A model generated the notes under the pieces. That model ran no database searches. It was not told the origin of the DNA and saw only the letters and a program-made list of their open reading frames with translations. A stretch of DNA of 64,000 nt from Capsaspora owczarzaki ATCC 30864 (Eukaryota > Opisthokonta > Filasterea). This document shows, in pieces, positions 10,811 to 23,320 of the stretch. The stretch's first letter is position 1. The number at the start of each line of letters is the position of its first letter. The position numbers and the translations under genes are program-made. The stretch spans positions 124,001-188,000 of the forward strand of contig NW_011887293.1 of assembly GCF_000151315.2 (NCBI RefSeq), given 5' to 3'.

Positions 10811-12319
10811 TGATTATTATTATTATTTTTTGTTTTATTTTTTTTTTTTTGTATGAGCGTCATTGTCGTTTCTTTTTTTTTTTTTTTTTTTTTTTTTCTT
10901 TTCCACTTCCTTTCGTCCCACTCCTCATCATCTTCATCATTCTCATCCATTGTACTTTATCCCATCCTCTTTCTCTCTCTCTCTCTCTCTCGCAGTCGCT
11001 GCTGCCCTTTCCCCCCCCCCCCAACCTCCCCTCCACAGCAACCCGTCTTTCAAAGATCACTTTTCCCCTTTTTTTATTTTTTTTTTTCAAAGTGATTTTT
11101 TTTTTTCGAGTCTGATCGTTTGTCATTGCATTTGCATTCGCGCTTTCTCTCTCTTGTTCTCAGCTCCACTGCATTTCGCAACCCCGGCGTTTGCTCTACC
11201 TGTTTGTGCTTCTGTTCAGTGGGGGTTTGCAGTGGGTCGATCATCCATCATCCATTCATCATCATCATCATCATCAGCATCATCAATCTCACTCATCGCC
11301 CTTTTGGATTGACTATTATTTTATTATTTTTTGAAGCTTCTTTTTTTTTCTTTTTTTTTCTTTTTCATTCAGTCTCTCTGCTTCACTCTCGCTCTCCCTC
11401 CCTTCGGCTGTACAAGGTTGTTTGAGTCTCACCTTTGCCTTGCCTTACCTTGTCTGCTCATCGTCCCCTCGCTTTCCCCATCTACACACAGCAACTCACT
11501 TGTTGACGCAACCTTCTTTTTTTTTTCTTTTTTTTTTTTCGTTCGTCTCCCTTTGTCTCTTTGCCTCTGTCCCGTCTGCTCATTCTCTGCTCTGCCTTCT
11601 GGGGGATGCGGGAGGGGGGCTTCGTGATGCGCAATCATCGCCATTCAGTGCAGACTACTGCTACTTTGGTCAACAGACCCCCTCAGCGACGGGCTTTATT
11701 GAGCAGCAGGATTGCGCATTGCAAAAAAAAAAAAAAAAAAAAAAAAGGTCGAATTGTTCAAAGCATCTCTCCTTCTATGAATGACAGAGGGGTGGATGGG
11801 TGGATGGATGGACGGCTGCTTTATTGGAGGGGATCCTGCTTTGCTCTTGTCTGTGTGTCGGTTTCGTAGCAGAGTGGTGTGGCTGGTGGCTGCGCAGTCG
11901 ATCCCAGCCTGAACTGAACTGCTTTTGAATTGAAAATTGCGGTTTGCTCCTTGTTCGACAAACACCACCACCACCACTTCATACTCACTCGCTGTTGCCA
12001 ACCTGCTTGCTTGTAGAGAAGAATTCTCTTTTTTCGGTCTTGTTTGGTTTTGGCGTCGTGTTGGAAGCGGAAGAATCAAAAAAAAACCGCGCAATCAGAA
12101 ACAACACAACAAGTCCGAAACGAAACCGCGCGCTCCGTCCTCTCTTACCTTGGGGTCTGACGCAGCATTCGACCGATCATCAGCGCTTCTCGTCCTGCCG
12201 TGCTTCAGTGGTAGAGGGCGGCTTCTGTCCAAGCAAGACATCCTCAGGCCCTGCACCAAAGATCTTCCACTCCCGATCTCAATCGCTCGCCCACTCCTCC
12301 CACCGACCGCCAACCTAGC
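10811..12319 (+). other. pyrimidine-rich promoter and leader region of TAOK
   Basis: 1.5 kb without a supported gene. The + strand is dominated by long T runs (10838-10850, 10871-10897, 11340-11365, 11517-11540), CT repeats (10971-10991) and C runs, with almost no G. Open frames here are low-complexity Phe/Ser/Leu. An A run lies at 11720-11746. The composition fits a core promoter and a long 5' leader, possibly with an untranslated exon; no TATA box is evident to me. Confidence 0.5.
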
Positions 12320-12649
12320 ATGGAAGTGAGCACAGACTCATTGCCGAGTAACGACGTCGCCTCGGCGGCGGAGGGCGCGTCCACCTCGGCAGCCCCAGCG
12401 CCGCAGCCCACCAAACACCGCAAGGAGAAGAAGAGCAAGAAGCCGCAAAAGGAATCCAAGACGGTCGCAAACTTGCTAGCCAGCCTCGAGGGCTACATAA
12501 CGGCGGATGTCGACCCGGAGGTTGTTTTTGTGGATTACAAGGAAATTGGACATGGCAGCACCGGCTCTGTCTTCCAGGTACAGTCTCGTGCTGTCGTTTT
12601 CGCTTTTCACGCATCTTGCTGCACAAATCGTGTTTCCTCACTTGATGCT

Positions 12650-12703
<54 letters not shown>

Positions 12704-15215
12704 TGACAGGCGCGAGACTCTCGTACCGACGAAGTCGTGGCCATCAAAAAGATGCTCATTATTGGCGCCAAGGCAGAGGAAGACTGGGACGATGTCGTCC
12801 GCGAAATCAAGTTTATGGCAAACTGCCAGCATGAAAACATTATCAAGTACTTTGGGACATATCTCAAGAACGAGTACATTTATATTGTAATGGAGTTTTG
12901 TGCCGGTTCGGGCGTCGACATTCTTGAAGTCTTCAAGGTCCCGCTGAGCGAGTCCGAGATTGGCTCGATTTGCGCACAAACACTTCGCGCCCTGGATTAC
13001 ATGCATGGCACCAGCAAAATACACCGCGACATCAAGGGAGGCAACATTCTGCTGCGCGAAGATGGCGTCGTCAAGCTGATTGATTTCGGCGCGTCCACAC
13101 AGCTCAAGCCTGGCGTGAGCAAGGCCAACACTTTTGTTGGCACACCTTATTGGATGGCGCCCGAGCTTATCACGGCAATGGAATCTGGATTTTACGACGC
13201 AGCAGTAGACATTTGGTCGCTCGGCATCACATGCATCGAATTTGCGCAGCTCAAGCCTCCCCACTTTCAGATGCATGCCATGAGCGCCTTGTTCCACATT
13301 CCACAAGCCGACCCGCCGACTCTTGAAGCCCCTCATTGGTGCGTGACGCTGTGTTTTCTTTTGGCTTGTTTTGTTGTGGTTGTTTGTTGTTCTGACCGTG
13401 CATGTGACAGGTCTGGCGATTTCCGAGAGTTCCTAGCAAAGTGTCTTCAGCCTGATGCTGCTCAGCGATGGTCGGCACATCAGCTGTTGCAGGTACTGGT
13501 TTTTTTTTATTTTGGGAGCTTTGGGAGATTTCGGGTATTTCATTCTCTCTCGCACCACTAACATCACTTTGGCCTGCTTTGTTCGCTCCTCCTGATAGCA
13601 TTCGTTCATCAAGAACAACGAAAAGGCTGCCACAACTGTCATTGCAGAGCTGGTCGGTCGCAGCAAGGACAAGGTTCGCGAGATTGATTTGGCGGATCTC
13701 ATGGAGAACTTGGCAGATATTGATCGCAAGATTGAAACGGTAAGAAGGGCGGATGCTTTGCGTTGCTATCGTTCGTTCAACAACGTTCCTCACTTTGTCC
13801 TCTTGCGGCGCTGCCAGGAACGAACGGCCAACGGTCAGGAAAGCGCCCGGCTGCTGACCGAGAAGGAGACCCAAAAGAAGGCACTGCAAGAGGCCAAAAA
13901 GCAGGGCGCCACGATGCAAAAGGCGCGCGAAACTTTGCGCCCGCGGCACTTGTTGGTTCGCGACACGCTGGAGGCACCTCAGCAGGAGCGCCAGCTGGTG
14001 CGCAGCCAGATGAAGGAGCTGCGACTGAACAAGGAGAAGCAGCACAAGGCCGAGAAAGTCTTGATCAAGCAGCAGTCCAACGACCTCGACACGCTGCGCA
14101 AGGGCCAGGCGCGCGACTACGAGACGACAGTCAAGAGCCAAGAGGCCGAATTGGAGCGCATGCGCAAGGAGCAGCGAGACTTGGTCGAGTCGCTGCAAAA
14201 GTCCTTCCAGAACGAGAAGAAGAAGCTGAGCGAGCGCCTCAAGGACGACGAAAAGAAACTCCTCAAGGAGCACAAGGACAAGCTCAAGGCCGAAATGAAG
14301 GTGCTCGAGTCCCGCCAAAAGGACGAAGCTGCGGGCGTAGACAAGAACGACAAGAAGGAGCTCCAAAAGCGACAAAAGGACGATCTGGCCCGAATGCAGA
14401 CCGAGAAGGAGATGCAGTTCCAACGCCAGCTTGGCGAAATGTACGAGGCCCGAATGAACCAGCTGTCGCTCGAGCAAAAACAAAAGCTCGACACGATCGT
14501 CCAAGAGCACGCCCAGCTCGAGAAAGACATGCTGCACGCGCACTCGTCCGTGCGCATCCAGATCAAGCTCGATCAGCAGAGCATGGAACACGACCTGCTC
14601 ATGACCCAGCTCACAGCGCAGCACAACTTGACCGAGAACAACCAAGCCCTGCAGCATCGCATCGAGTGGTCGCAGCTGCTGGCCATTCACGAAAAACAGG
14701 AAGAGGAACTTCTCAAAGAGCAGCTCAGCAAGCAAAAGTACCACAAGCAGATTCTCAAAAAGAGCGAAGACGACATCCGAAAACGATACCAGCGAACGCT
14801 CAGCGGCGCGTACGACCACCAACGGCCGCCGTCCATGGCTGACCCGATGGGTAGCGGCGGCAGCAGCAGCTTGAACGAACGTCCCGCGGGTCACTCGCGA
14901 TCTGGCAGTGTCGATATGGACAAGACGCTCAAGCTGTCGACCAAAAAGGACAAGGAGCAGTTTGACACCTTCCGCTCCAGCTTTATCGACGAAGAGACGC
15001 AAAAGCTCGATCGATTCCAAAAGATGCAGGCCCAAAAGCTTCGCGAGGCCATTTCCAAGGAGCAGACGGACGTCGCCCGCTACCACAACGAGCGCAAGCA
15101 AATGCTGAAGGCTGCTCATCAAGCTGAGCGCCAGCGTGTCAAGGAAAAGCAAGATGCATTCTTTGTATTGCTCAAGCAGAAGCTGGAGCATGAGTGGAAC
15201 TCGTCCGTCGCATGA
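12320..15215 (+). CDS. TAOK: TAO-family STE20 protein kinase
   Basis: This is a Ser/Thr kinase of the TAO branch of STE20 kinases. In animals these act upstream of p38/JNK and Hippo kinases and in cytoskeleton control. The five exons are 12320-12577, 12710-13338, 13411-13492, 13599-13739 and 13818-15215 (835 residues, phases consistent). A basic Ala-rich N-terminus precedes the kinase domain (residues about 65-330). Its motifs are GHGSTGSV (glycine loop), VVAIKKM (Lys), HRDIKGGN, LIDFGAS and GTPYWMAPEL. TAO-specific features are DPEVVFVDYKEIGHGS at the front and a MSALFHIPQADPPTL segment. The rest is a long charged coiled coil rich in Lys, Glu and Gln, broken once by a Gly/Ser-rich patch (PMGSGGSSSL), as in TAOK1/2. 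The first intron splits the domain right after the glycine loop and carries a CT microsatellite. All catalytic residues are present. Confidence 0.9.
12651..12700 (+). repeat. (CT)25 microsatellite in TAOK intron 1
   Basis: A pure CT dinucleotide run ends 9 bases before the acceptor of the first intron and so serves as its polypyrimidine tract. Length variation here would directly change acceptor strength. Confidence 0.9.
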
Positions 15216-15626
15216 GTACTGTTCATGTTCTCTTTTTTGTTTGCTTTTTTTGTTTCTTTGTTTTTCAATCCTCTGCTGCTGGTGGGCTTTTTTTTTTCAA
15301 CGAGGATGCTTGTTCCTCCACTCTCATCTCTGTTTGACACCCCGCTCTCGCGACTTTGCTGTTTTGAATTTTTCGGTGAAGTTTGCTTTTAGCTGGTGCA
15401 GACGCTCCTGGTTGTTTGTATTTTTTTTTCTTTTGTTTTGTTTTGTTGTGATTGTGAGACCTGCCTTGTTTTGTAGTTTGGTGTGCTACTTCATTTTACG
15501 TTGTCAATGCATTGGCATTGTTTTCAAAATGGTCGCGCTCGCGCTCCACGCGCCTTTCTCTTCAACCCACAAATCATGATTGCATCCAACTCTTCTTTTA
15601 TTTTGTAACTGTTTCGCACAGCTTGC
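15216..15626. other. convergent 3' flanks of TAOK and the membrane-protein gene
   Basis: 411 bp between two convergent stop codons. T-rich on the + strand (runs near 15290 and 15421). I see no further gene and no clear AATAAA for either side. Confidence 0.5.
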
Positions 15627-16971
15627 TCATGCTTTGGCAGCAAGGACGGATCGGTCGTGAGCCACTCTGGCAGCCAAAGCACGGAACGCAGCCGCCTCCT
15701 GCTGGGCAATGACAACTCGGAAGTCTACGCGCTGCTGCGCCGTGAACGGATGCGACCATCTGTTGCTAATCGAGCTCCAGTACCATTGTGCACGAGCCAA
15801 CAACGACGCATCAGACGCGAGAACCGGCTGCTGTTGTTGTGGGCCAGTAAGGGCTCCTCCAGACTTTTGGCGCTTTTCAAGGATGGCACGATACGTGCTC
15901 AGCTCTTTGGACGAACTAGTGCATGGTTGCAGGCGGGCTTGGAACTGCTCGAGGAGTTTGATGCGTTGTTGGATCAAAAAGGCGGTGGTGTCGAGCACGG
16001 CCAGCCACGCTCCAGCAGTCGCCGACGGTGGGGTGCCTGCCGATGCGGCAGTCTCAGAAACAATCGAGAGTGCACGGATGCGACCCTGAGAGGCGGCGAG
16101 ATCGATTTCTGGGCTGACATAGGGCCGCAAGAGCGGCCACGGAAGCCACAGATTGCCCGCTCGCAGCAAAGCCGTTGGGTGTGGGAACTTGAGCACCCGC
16201 TGGCGTGTGCGACCAGCAATCATCTGCATACCCGAGCATGCCGAGCATTGTGGATAAAAGCGCTGCTTTGTACCGGCGGGCAAGCTGGGCATCATGAACT
16301 GGGGTGGCTGATGATCAGCAATGTAGTAATCGTGGCGCGATCCGCAGCTGTGGCAGCCGTGCTTTTTGCCTTGCGCAGTAATCCATGCACGCTCAGTGTT
16401 TGTCGCGTACTCGGCGGTGGCTGGAATCGAGTTTCGGTGGAAGGCGCCAGGCTTGCACAGATCGCTTGGCAGCACGGACGCAAACCCAGTGCGCGTGACG
16501 GCTCTCATGAACACGACGGATGCACACGCATAGAATGTCCATGCAGCAGGCTCAAACTCGAGCAGCGATCGGCTGCCAGTCTTGGCGGTCTTGCTGCTGC
16601 TGCTGCTGCTGCTGCTTTCGGGCGAAACCGCGCGCAGCAGCATTGGCGGTGTGTACAGCGTCGCGGCAGACGCAGCAAGCCCCGCGACGCCAACACACGC
16701 TGCGCCGACCACAGGTGCGGCTCGCTGGGCGCTCGACAGCCGCAGCACGCGCAGCGCAAACGCGTTCAGCGCGACCAAACTGAGCGGGAAGACCGTCTGC
16801 AATGATGCCAACAATTTGCAATCGAGTGCTTCTGTTAGAATTGTTCATCTTGAACTGGCATTGGGACTTTGTCTCGTTCAGTTTGGGTTTTACCATGCCT
16901 GAGGCAGCTCCAACGACGGTCAGCGCGGGCGAAACGCGCTCGTCTGTCCACACTGCGGATTGCGAGGACAT
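15627..16971 (-). CDS. conserved-looking membrane protein with a CxxC-CxxC zinc motif, unknown role
   Basis: Two exons, 16894-16971 and 15627-16796, join in phase after the residues GAASGM and encode 415 residues from ATG 16971. An in-frame ATG at 17016 would add 15 residues. Hydrophobic segments near the N-terminus (TVFPLSLVALNAFALRV, then VGAACVGVAGLAASAATL) and another around AWTFYACASVVFM suggest two or three membrane spans. The centre holds CHSCGS...YYIADHQPPQ and YPQCSACSG, two CxxC pairs that could bind one zinc ion. The C-terminal third is soluble and helical. I have a vague memory of similar HQPP-type proteins in other eukaryotes but cannot name the family or a function. Its 5' end faces the 3.5 kb non-coding stretch. 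Confidence 0.7.
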
Positions 16972-19023
16972 GGCTTGAATGAGCAAAGACAAAGAACGAC
17001 TGGCGGAAAATGGCAAGTCCCTATTGTTGTATTTTCTGCGTCTTCCACAGGTCTCGGCAACATCTCCGCATATGGCCAGTCAGTCGTGAAAGCGGCGGGA
17101 CTGGGAGTAGCTCCTGAACCAATGACGATTTGGCAATTCCAAACGATCTCGCGTGTTTGATTTCTGCCAGAAGGGTGGAGGGCGCATTGGTATATTAAGG
17201 AGCATGTATGTGGATCCCGGATGGCACGGAATCGAGCTCGTGGGAGGAGCAGCTGTGGACCACAGTCGATACAGGATCAGTTTGGGAAAAGACGGCGACA
17301 CGACTTTTTGGCCAAGTTCGGATTCTCTTCCCTGGCCGGGCGCAAGATGACCACATCACAACATGCAGCGTACTACGAGCGACAATGCTACACAACGATT
17401 GAGCTTCATTCCGAGCTGTTTTGTGTGTTCGGCAAAGAGTTTTGTTCTTGAAAATCTGTTCGCTGCAATACGAGACACTGGTGCAAACCAACATGCCCCG
17501 GCTCACGACTGTGAGTATCCCTTCTTCCATGTGCTTGATACGTGCTTCACCCAAGTCTCGAATGAAGGCAGAGGTCGTTTGCAAGTCGCTCTCCATCCGT
17601 TTTGATCGGCGCATCCGAACGCCCCCTCCTCCCATCCCGTCAGTTGTTGCATCGTGTGCTGAGCACTTTGAACACACACTTGCAGCCATTCTGCTCCACT
17701 GATGCTCCCACTTCTTCCCTCATTTTTTTTTCCTCATGCTGATGATTCGACATTGCAAGCCACTCTCCGTCCAAACGCCCCCTCCTCCCCCATCCCTTGT
17801 TGTTGTTTTTTGCATCGTGATCAAATCATTCTGCTCCCTCTCCCACAGCTTCTTCTCCCACTTCTCCCCTGTTTTCCTCGTGCTGATGATTCACTCTTTG
17901 TCCCATACAAAACCCGCCACTCTTCTTTCCTTTTGTCTCTTCTCGTTTGTTTTCACACGACATCAGACACGACATCAGGTGAGCACGCTGCTTTCAATTG
18001 GCTTTTGTGGGAGGGTTCTCTCGCTCTCTCGTCGTTGTTACTGGCTTTTCAGCGGTGACATCGTTTCATCATCGTCGTCCCATGCTTCGAGTGGTCGAGT
18101 GGGGGAATGTGCAACACCCCCCCCCTTCCAGTGCGACTTGCGCTTTGACAAGCCGAGAGTGTGGAAGAGAGTGTGAAAACACGCTTTTTTGTGTTTTTCC
18201 CTTTCATTTTACAATGGAGCGTGGCTTTTTTTTTTTTTTTTTTTTTGTTTCCCGCCATTCTTTTGTCTTTTTGTCTGTTGTTCGACACAACCCCCCTTCT
18301 TGCGTTTCGACTTTTGCACCGCGCTTCGTGTGTGCCTCATGTCGCGTGCATCCATTCGTTGAGCTCGTCGATGTTGATTTGGCGATCGCAATGTTTGTTG
18401 ATTGATTGCATTCTTTTTTTTGTAATTTTTTTTAATTCTTTTTTTTTGTATTTATTTTGGTTCTTTTGTTTGTTGTTTTTGTTTGTTTGTTGTTGATAAT
18501 TGTCCCCTCTCTGTCAATTGAATTCGGGGTTCTTTTTGGACATCCAAGCGGAGATTCAGTTGCTACCACCAATCTCTCTCTGTTTCTCTCTTCAACCGAT
18601 CGCGCTGCTCGGCAACGCTCAACAAAAAAAAAAAAAAAAAAAAAAAAATTGCCCACTTCGGCTTTGTCGGTCAGCACCTCCGCTCAGTTGTGGGTTTTGT
18701 TTCAGTCCCAATTCTAGTCTCAATCATCCTCTCTTCTTTTTTCTTCTTTTTTTTCTTTTCTTGCCTTCATCAGTGTGGATTACCGCAGTGCCAATTTACA
18801 GCAGATCTGGTCTGTTTCTAGCTCAACCCACGCTCTCTCCCACTTCCCTCGTCGTCTCTCGTGTCTCTTCCCCTGCATTCCGTTGAAAATTGCTCCGCAC
18901 TGCTCAATGAGCAATCAAAGCCTCCCCGCCCCACCAGCGTTTTGGTGGCTTGGGTTTTCGCTTTTCCCACATGCCACCACAGCTGTTTCAAAAACAGCAT
19001 TTGTGTGTGGGGGCTTTTTTTTT

Positions 19024-19063
<40 letters not shown>

Positions 19064-20518
19064 GGCGCTCATTCGCGGTTATCTCGATATTTTTGTCCTT
19101 CCTCACCTTGCTCGCATTTCTCGGCCTTGTCTTCCTCTTCATCTTCCCCTTGCATCCGCACCAGGTGGCATGTAACGGCGGGGGGGGGGGTCCGCTGGTG
19201 ATGCTGTGCGAATTTCGTGTCGTCGCTGGTCGTGTGGCACAAACGCAATGATTGTTTTCATCATTTTTTTTGTCTTATTTGAATAATTTCCCATTGATCG
19301 CTTTCGATTATTATTTATTATTATTGATTATTTATTATTTATTCTGAATCGACGCATCAAATCAGTCATCAGTCATCAAATCGGTGATCCATCTTGGCGA
19401 AGGTTTTGAATGAATGAATGAGGGGTTGAGAGAGAGAGAGAGAGAGAGAGCGAGGGGAAACCGCCCCATCGTTGCTCTGCCCACACACACGGCTGGTCCC
19501 TTTTGAGCTGCTTTCGACTTGGCTCAAACTGAGCTCAAAACTGAGTTCGAAATTGGGGGTCAAATTGGTGGTCAAATTGGTGGTCGTCTGGTGTCAGTTT
19601 TTTTTTTTCCATTTCATTCATTGAAATTCCGAATCCTCAGGCCTTTTCGTTCGTTTTTCTACTTTCTTTCCTTTTCATTTCTTGTCTTTCTGAATTCACT
19701 CCTTTGTTCAGTTATTCAGCTTATTTGGCCTTGTCTGTTGGCCCTGCCCTTTTTCTCTTTTGGTTCGTGATTCACTCGATGCGAAATCATTCGTGCGGTT
19801 TTGTTCTCTTTCAGGCTCCACGCGCTGTGTTTTCCCGCCCTTTCCCTCCCCTTCCCTTCCCCTTCCCTCTAGCATCGCTTGCCGCCTGTATCCAAAGCAC
19901 ACTGTTCGCATGCGCTCCTTGAACGCATCGCATTTGCTTCTGAAGCCGATCGGCGCAAAGTGTCGTTGCTTTTTTTTTTTTTTTTTTTTGGTTTTTTGTT
20001 TTTGTTGGATTTTTTCAAAATCCGAAAACATTCCTGAATGGAACAATGATCTCCGACAAAACCAACGCCCTCCTCTTCTGTGTTGCACTATTGCGACTGT
20101 GTTGCGATGCGGTGTGTGTGTGTGTGCATGATTCAGCGCCAACTTGAGCGCCTCTGTTGGAAACGAGGGCAGGCGACCCCCCAACGTGCTTTTGTTGAAC
20201 GTGGGTTGCCTGATGAACTGAAGCCCAAAAATGGGGTCGCGCCAACCCCCTTTGATTCTGCGCTTTCTCGCTCTCTCTCTCTCTCTACTTTGACGCTCGG
20301 TGTGGGAAGACCGCGCCATTGTCATTCTTCACCTTTTCTGAGCGCATTGCGGACATGCTTAAACGCCGCCGCTGTGCGAGCTGAAAACGATCAAACAACC
20401 GCACAAAACAACGAGCGGTGCAACTGACTACTCGTACGATTTTTTTTTTGGATTTTTTGGATTTTAGCGCGCACTTGTTCAACTTGCAAAGACACAGCGT
20501 CAAGACAAAGGCACGTCA
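16972..20518. other. long stretch without a supported gene
   Basis: 3.5 kb between the membrane-protein gene and the TIA1-like gene. Bases 17000-17570 have mixed composition and short open frames on both strands (the longest, 164 codons on the minus strand at 17195-17689, resembles nothing I know). From 17700 to 20470 the + strand is pyrimidine-rich with T runs (18225-18246, 19014-19062, 19970-19989), a GA/AG repeat (19430-19452) and an A run (18623-18648). The right part probably contains the promoter and a long spliced leader of the TIA1-like gene. Confidence 0.45.
17581..17892. repeat. diverged tandem duplication, about 140-175 bp unit
   Basis: Copy one runs about 17581-17754 and copy two about 17755-17892. 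Shared blocks in order are gcaagTcgctctcc/gcaagCcactctcc, CGCCCCCTCCTCCC, TTGCATCGTG, CATTCTGCTCC, CTTCTTC and CTGATGATTC. Copy two lacks about 35 bp. No coding frame is preserved across the copies. Confidence 0.65.
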
Positions 20519-22797
20519 ATGAGTACTGATACTGTAGCGTCAAGCCCTGCCCCCGTCGTGGCCGCAACCCCATCACAGGGACGAGCAGGAAGCCCAACAA
20601 CAACAACAACGACAACGACAACCACAACGACAGCGGAATCGGGTCCCGATTCGCCGCAAATTCTCGCCTCGCCCGACCCGGCTTCTGCTGCCGCTGCCGC
20701 TGCTGCTGCTGCTGCCGCCACTACTCTGGCCGTCAATGCTGCCACTGCCGCTGCCGCCGCTCAGCTCGCTGCCGCTGGGCTGCTCTTCCCGCAGGCAATG
20801 CCGGCAACCGGTCTGCTGTCTCCGCACCTCCAACCTCAGCAGCTCATGCAGCAGCAGAATTCGTATGCAATGGCGCAGTACGCTGCACTCCAAAACCAAG
20901 CGTCTCTGAGTCACCATCCCGGGCTGACCACCGTGTAAGTCTAGTTTTTCGCCCGATCGCTGTTTGTTGTCTGTGACAATTCTCACCCAACCCTCTGTTT
21001 TGTACGCTCCAGCTACGTCGGAAGCATTGCACCAACAGTAACATCAAGCGCATTGACAGAGTTTTTCTCGACCGTGGGACCGATCAAGCACTGCCAACAG
21101 TTTTCGGTAAGGGGTTTTGTTTTTTGTCCGTTTGTTGTTGTTGGTTTGCAGGTTGCTTTTTTGACTCGTTGCATGCCTGCTTGGGGTCTTGCGAGGCGGT
21201 CTCTTCTCTCACTCACGTTCACTCACGGTTTGCCTTTGCATTTGCTTTGCAACAGCAAAATGGCAACAGTTTTGCCTTCATTGAATTTGGCGATCACCAA
21301 AGCGCCACTCTTGCCGTCGGCTCTTTGAATGGCGCACTGCTGGGCGGACAGCCCATCCGTGTGGGTTGGTCGCACCACAAGCGACACCAGTTCCAGATGC
21401 AACAGCACCAGCAACAGCAGATGATGATGCAGCAGTTTTCACAGATGGCGCTCGGAACTCCGACCATGCCCGTGTTTGGCGGCCATGCCAACGGACTCGC
21501 CCACCACAACGCGACGGGCTATACTAGCCCCGCTGGAGGTCAAGGAAACACTGGATCGAGGCCACCGCGACAGGCCCAGCAGCAACACCAGCAGCAGCCG
21601 CCGCTCCAGCACCAACTTAGCAATGGTGGCGCGTCCGCTGGTCACAATGGCGGCAGTGTGAACGGCACGCCGAGCTTGACCGAAACGACCAACTTCAAGT
21701 CCATTTTTGTGGGCGACCTGCCGATGGACGTCACGTCCGTCACGCTGCAGCAAGCCTTTTCGCCCTTTGTCACCGTCACCGAAGCGACTGTCATGCTCGA
21801 TCCGCGCACGGGCCAGTCGCGCGGGTTTGGGTTTGTCCACATCGAGGCCACCGACGACCCGGATAGCGTGCTCAAGTCTGTGCAAGGCTTGGTCATTGGC
21901 GGACGAGCTGTGCGCACCAGTTGGGCCGTGCGACGATCCGCGCCCGCAGTGGCGCAACCGTCGCCTCCGCAACAACACGCAGTCACCCATGGTCGCGGCC
22001 CTCGGCGGCAGGATGACTCGAACAGCGGGGCTGCGCGTCTCCACTCCAATGGAAGCACCAGCTTTCATAACGGCTCGGGTTTCGCGAATGGCGCCGTTGC
22101 ATCATCCGGCTCGGCAGTGCCGCTGTTTGGCTCGGTGCTTGCGTCCCCCGCCGCCTACGAGGCTGCCGCGTCGTCCGCACCCGCCAGCAACACGACCATC
22201 TACGTTGGCAACCTGCCCTACTCCATCAACGAGGTGTACTTGCGCCGCTTGTTCATGGTGTTTGGACCGATCACCAACGTGTGGCTGAACATGGACAAGA
22301 TGTTTGCGTTTGTGCGCTTCACCTCTCATGAAAGCGCTGCCACTGCCATCGCCACCGCGCATGCCACCAGCCTGCACGGCCGACAGCTGCGCTGCGCCTG
22401 GGGCAAGCAAAATCCCCATTCGGGTGACGCTGAAGCTCCCAGCGACCAGGCGAGCTCGCCGCCGTTGCCTGTCGACGAGGTGGAATCGCCCCCTGCCGAG
22501 TATGCCGCAGCTGGCACTGTGGATTTGAGCGCCCTGTCCTTTGCCGTCGCCCAGCAGCAGCAGCAACTCCAATCCGAGCAGCTTCAGCTTGCTCAACAGA
22601 CTGGGTTTGCGTCCTTCCCCTACCCGTACATGTCACTGCAGCCGCAGACCTACGCAGCAATGTACCAGCAGCAGCTCCTTCAGCAACATCTTCAGCAGCA
22701 CCTTCAGCAGCAACAATTGCTCCAGCAGTATTACCAGCAGTCCTCGGATTCTGTCTCGCCCCAAAGCAAAGTTCCCGCCACCAGAACAAGCAACTAA
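20519..22797 (+). CDS. TIA1: three-RRM RNA-binding protein of the TIA1/TIAL1/Pub1 type
   Basis: TIA1-type proteins bind U-rich RNA, influence 5' splice-site choice and translation, and enter stress granules. Exons 20519-20934, 21013-21106 and 21256-22797 encode 683 residues. The N-terminus is Thr- and Ala-rich. RRM1 (YVGSIAPTVTSSALTEFF, then FAFIEFG) is split by both introns. RRM2 has IFVGDLPMDV and RGFGFVHI and ends VRTSWAVRR. RRM3 has IYVGNLPYSI and FAFVRFTSHESAATAI and ends LRCAWGKQ, close to the TIA1 hallmarks NWATRK and CYWGKE. Linkers and tail are rich in Gln, as in the prion-like tail of TIA1. A Pub1/NGR1 assignment is possible, since these families overlap. The long T-rich leader upstream could itself be a target for such a protein; that is speculation. 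Confidence 0.8.
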
Positions 22798-23320
22798 TTC
22801 CAATCAAAAGCATGGCTCGCTGCTCATCGCAACGATGTCTCGTCAAACAATGAAACAACTAGCCCCAAACTCGCCTTTCTCTCCCATTTATCCTTCGTTC
22901 GGTTTGCCTTCTGATGTTTTGAACTTGTACAATGACCCCAGCAGCCCATGATTTGCTGGTGTGTGTGTGTGTGTGTGTTTTGAACCATCATACTCCGTTT
23001 TTCCATCCAATACACCACCATAGTTTCGATCATCGCAGTCCACTGCTGAAAAGGGAATGCAAATTGTGTTTTAAAAAAAAAAGTGACAAAAATAACGAGT
23101 ACAGCACCGATCGTGTCATAGCGTACAGCGGCGCTTCTGTTGGCTCACAACCATGGGCAGACATGGAACAAAAAACAGTGACAACAACACCAACGACAAA
23201 AACAAAAACAAAAAAAAACACAAAACCAAGCGTAATCACAGACAACCAAAATAATGCCAAGTAGTCGAGGCGAGCATCCACCCCTCCCCCACACACTTCT
23301 GTCGACCCCCCAGCCACGTT
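22798..23320. other. convergent 3' flanks of the TIA1-like and DLG genes
   Basis: 523 bp with a short (TG)n run at 22959-22978, A-rich patches near 23070 and 23200-23225, and no gene that I can support. Confidence 0.5.

Noticed and set aside
13251-15191. A 646-codon open frame on the minus strand, Leu-rich.
   Set aside because: It is the antisense of the TAOK coiled coil. GC-rich exons with Lys/Glu/Gln codons leave long open antisense frames; no family features are seen.
17195-17689. A 164-codon minus-strand frame and overlapping + strand frames at 17153-17605.
   Set aside because: No recognisable domain, no consistent splice sites, and overlapping open frames on both strands; treated as non-coding.
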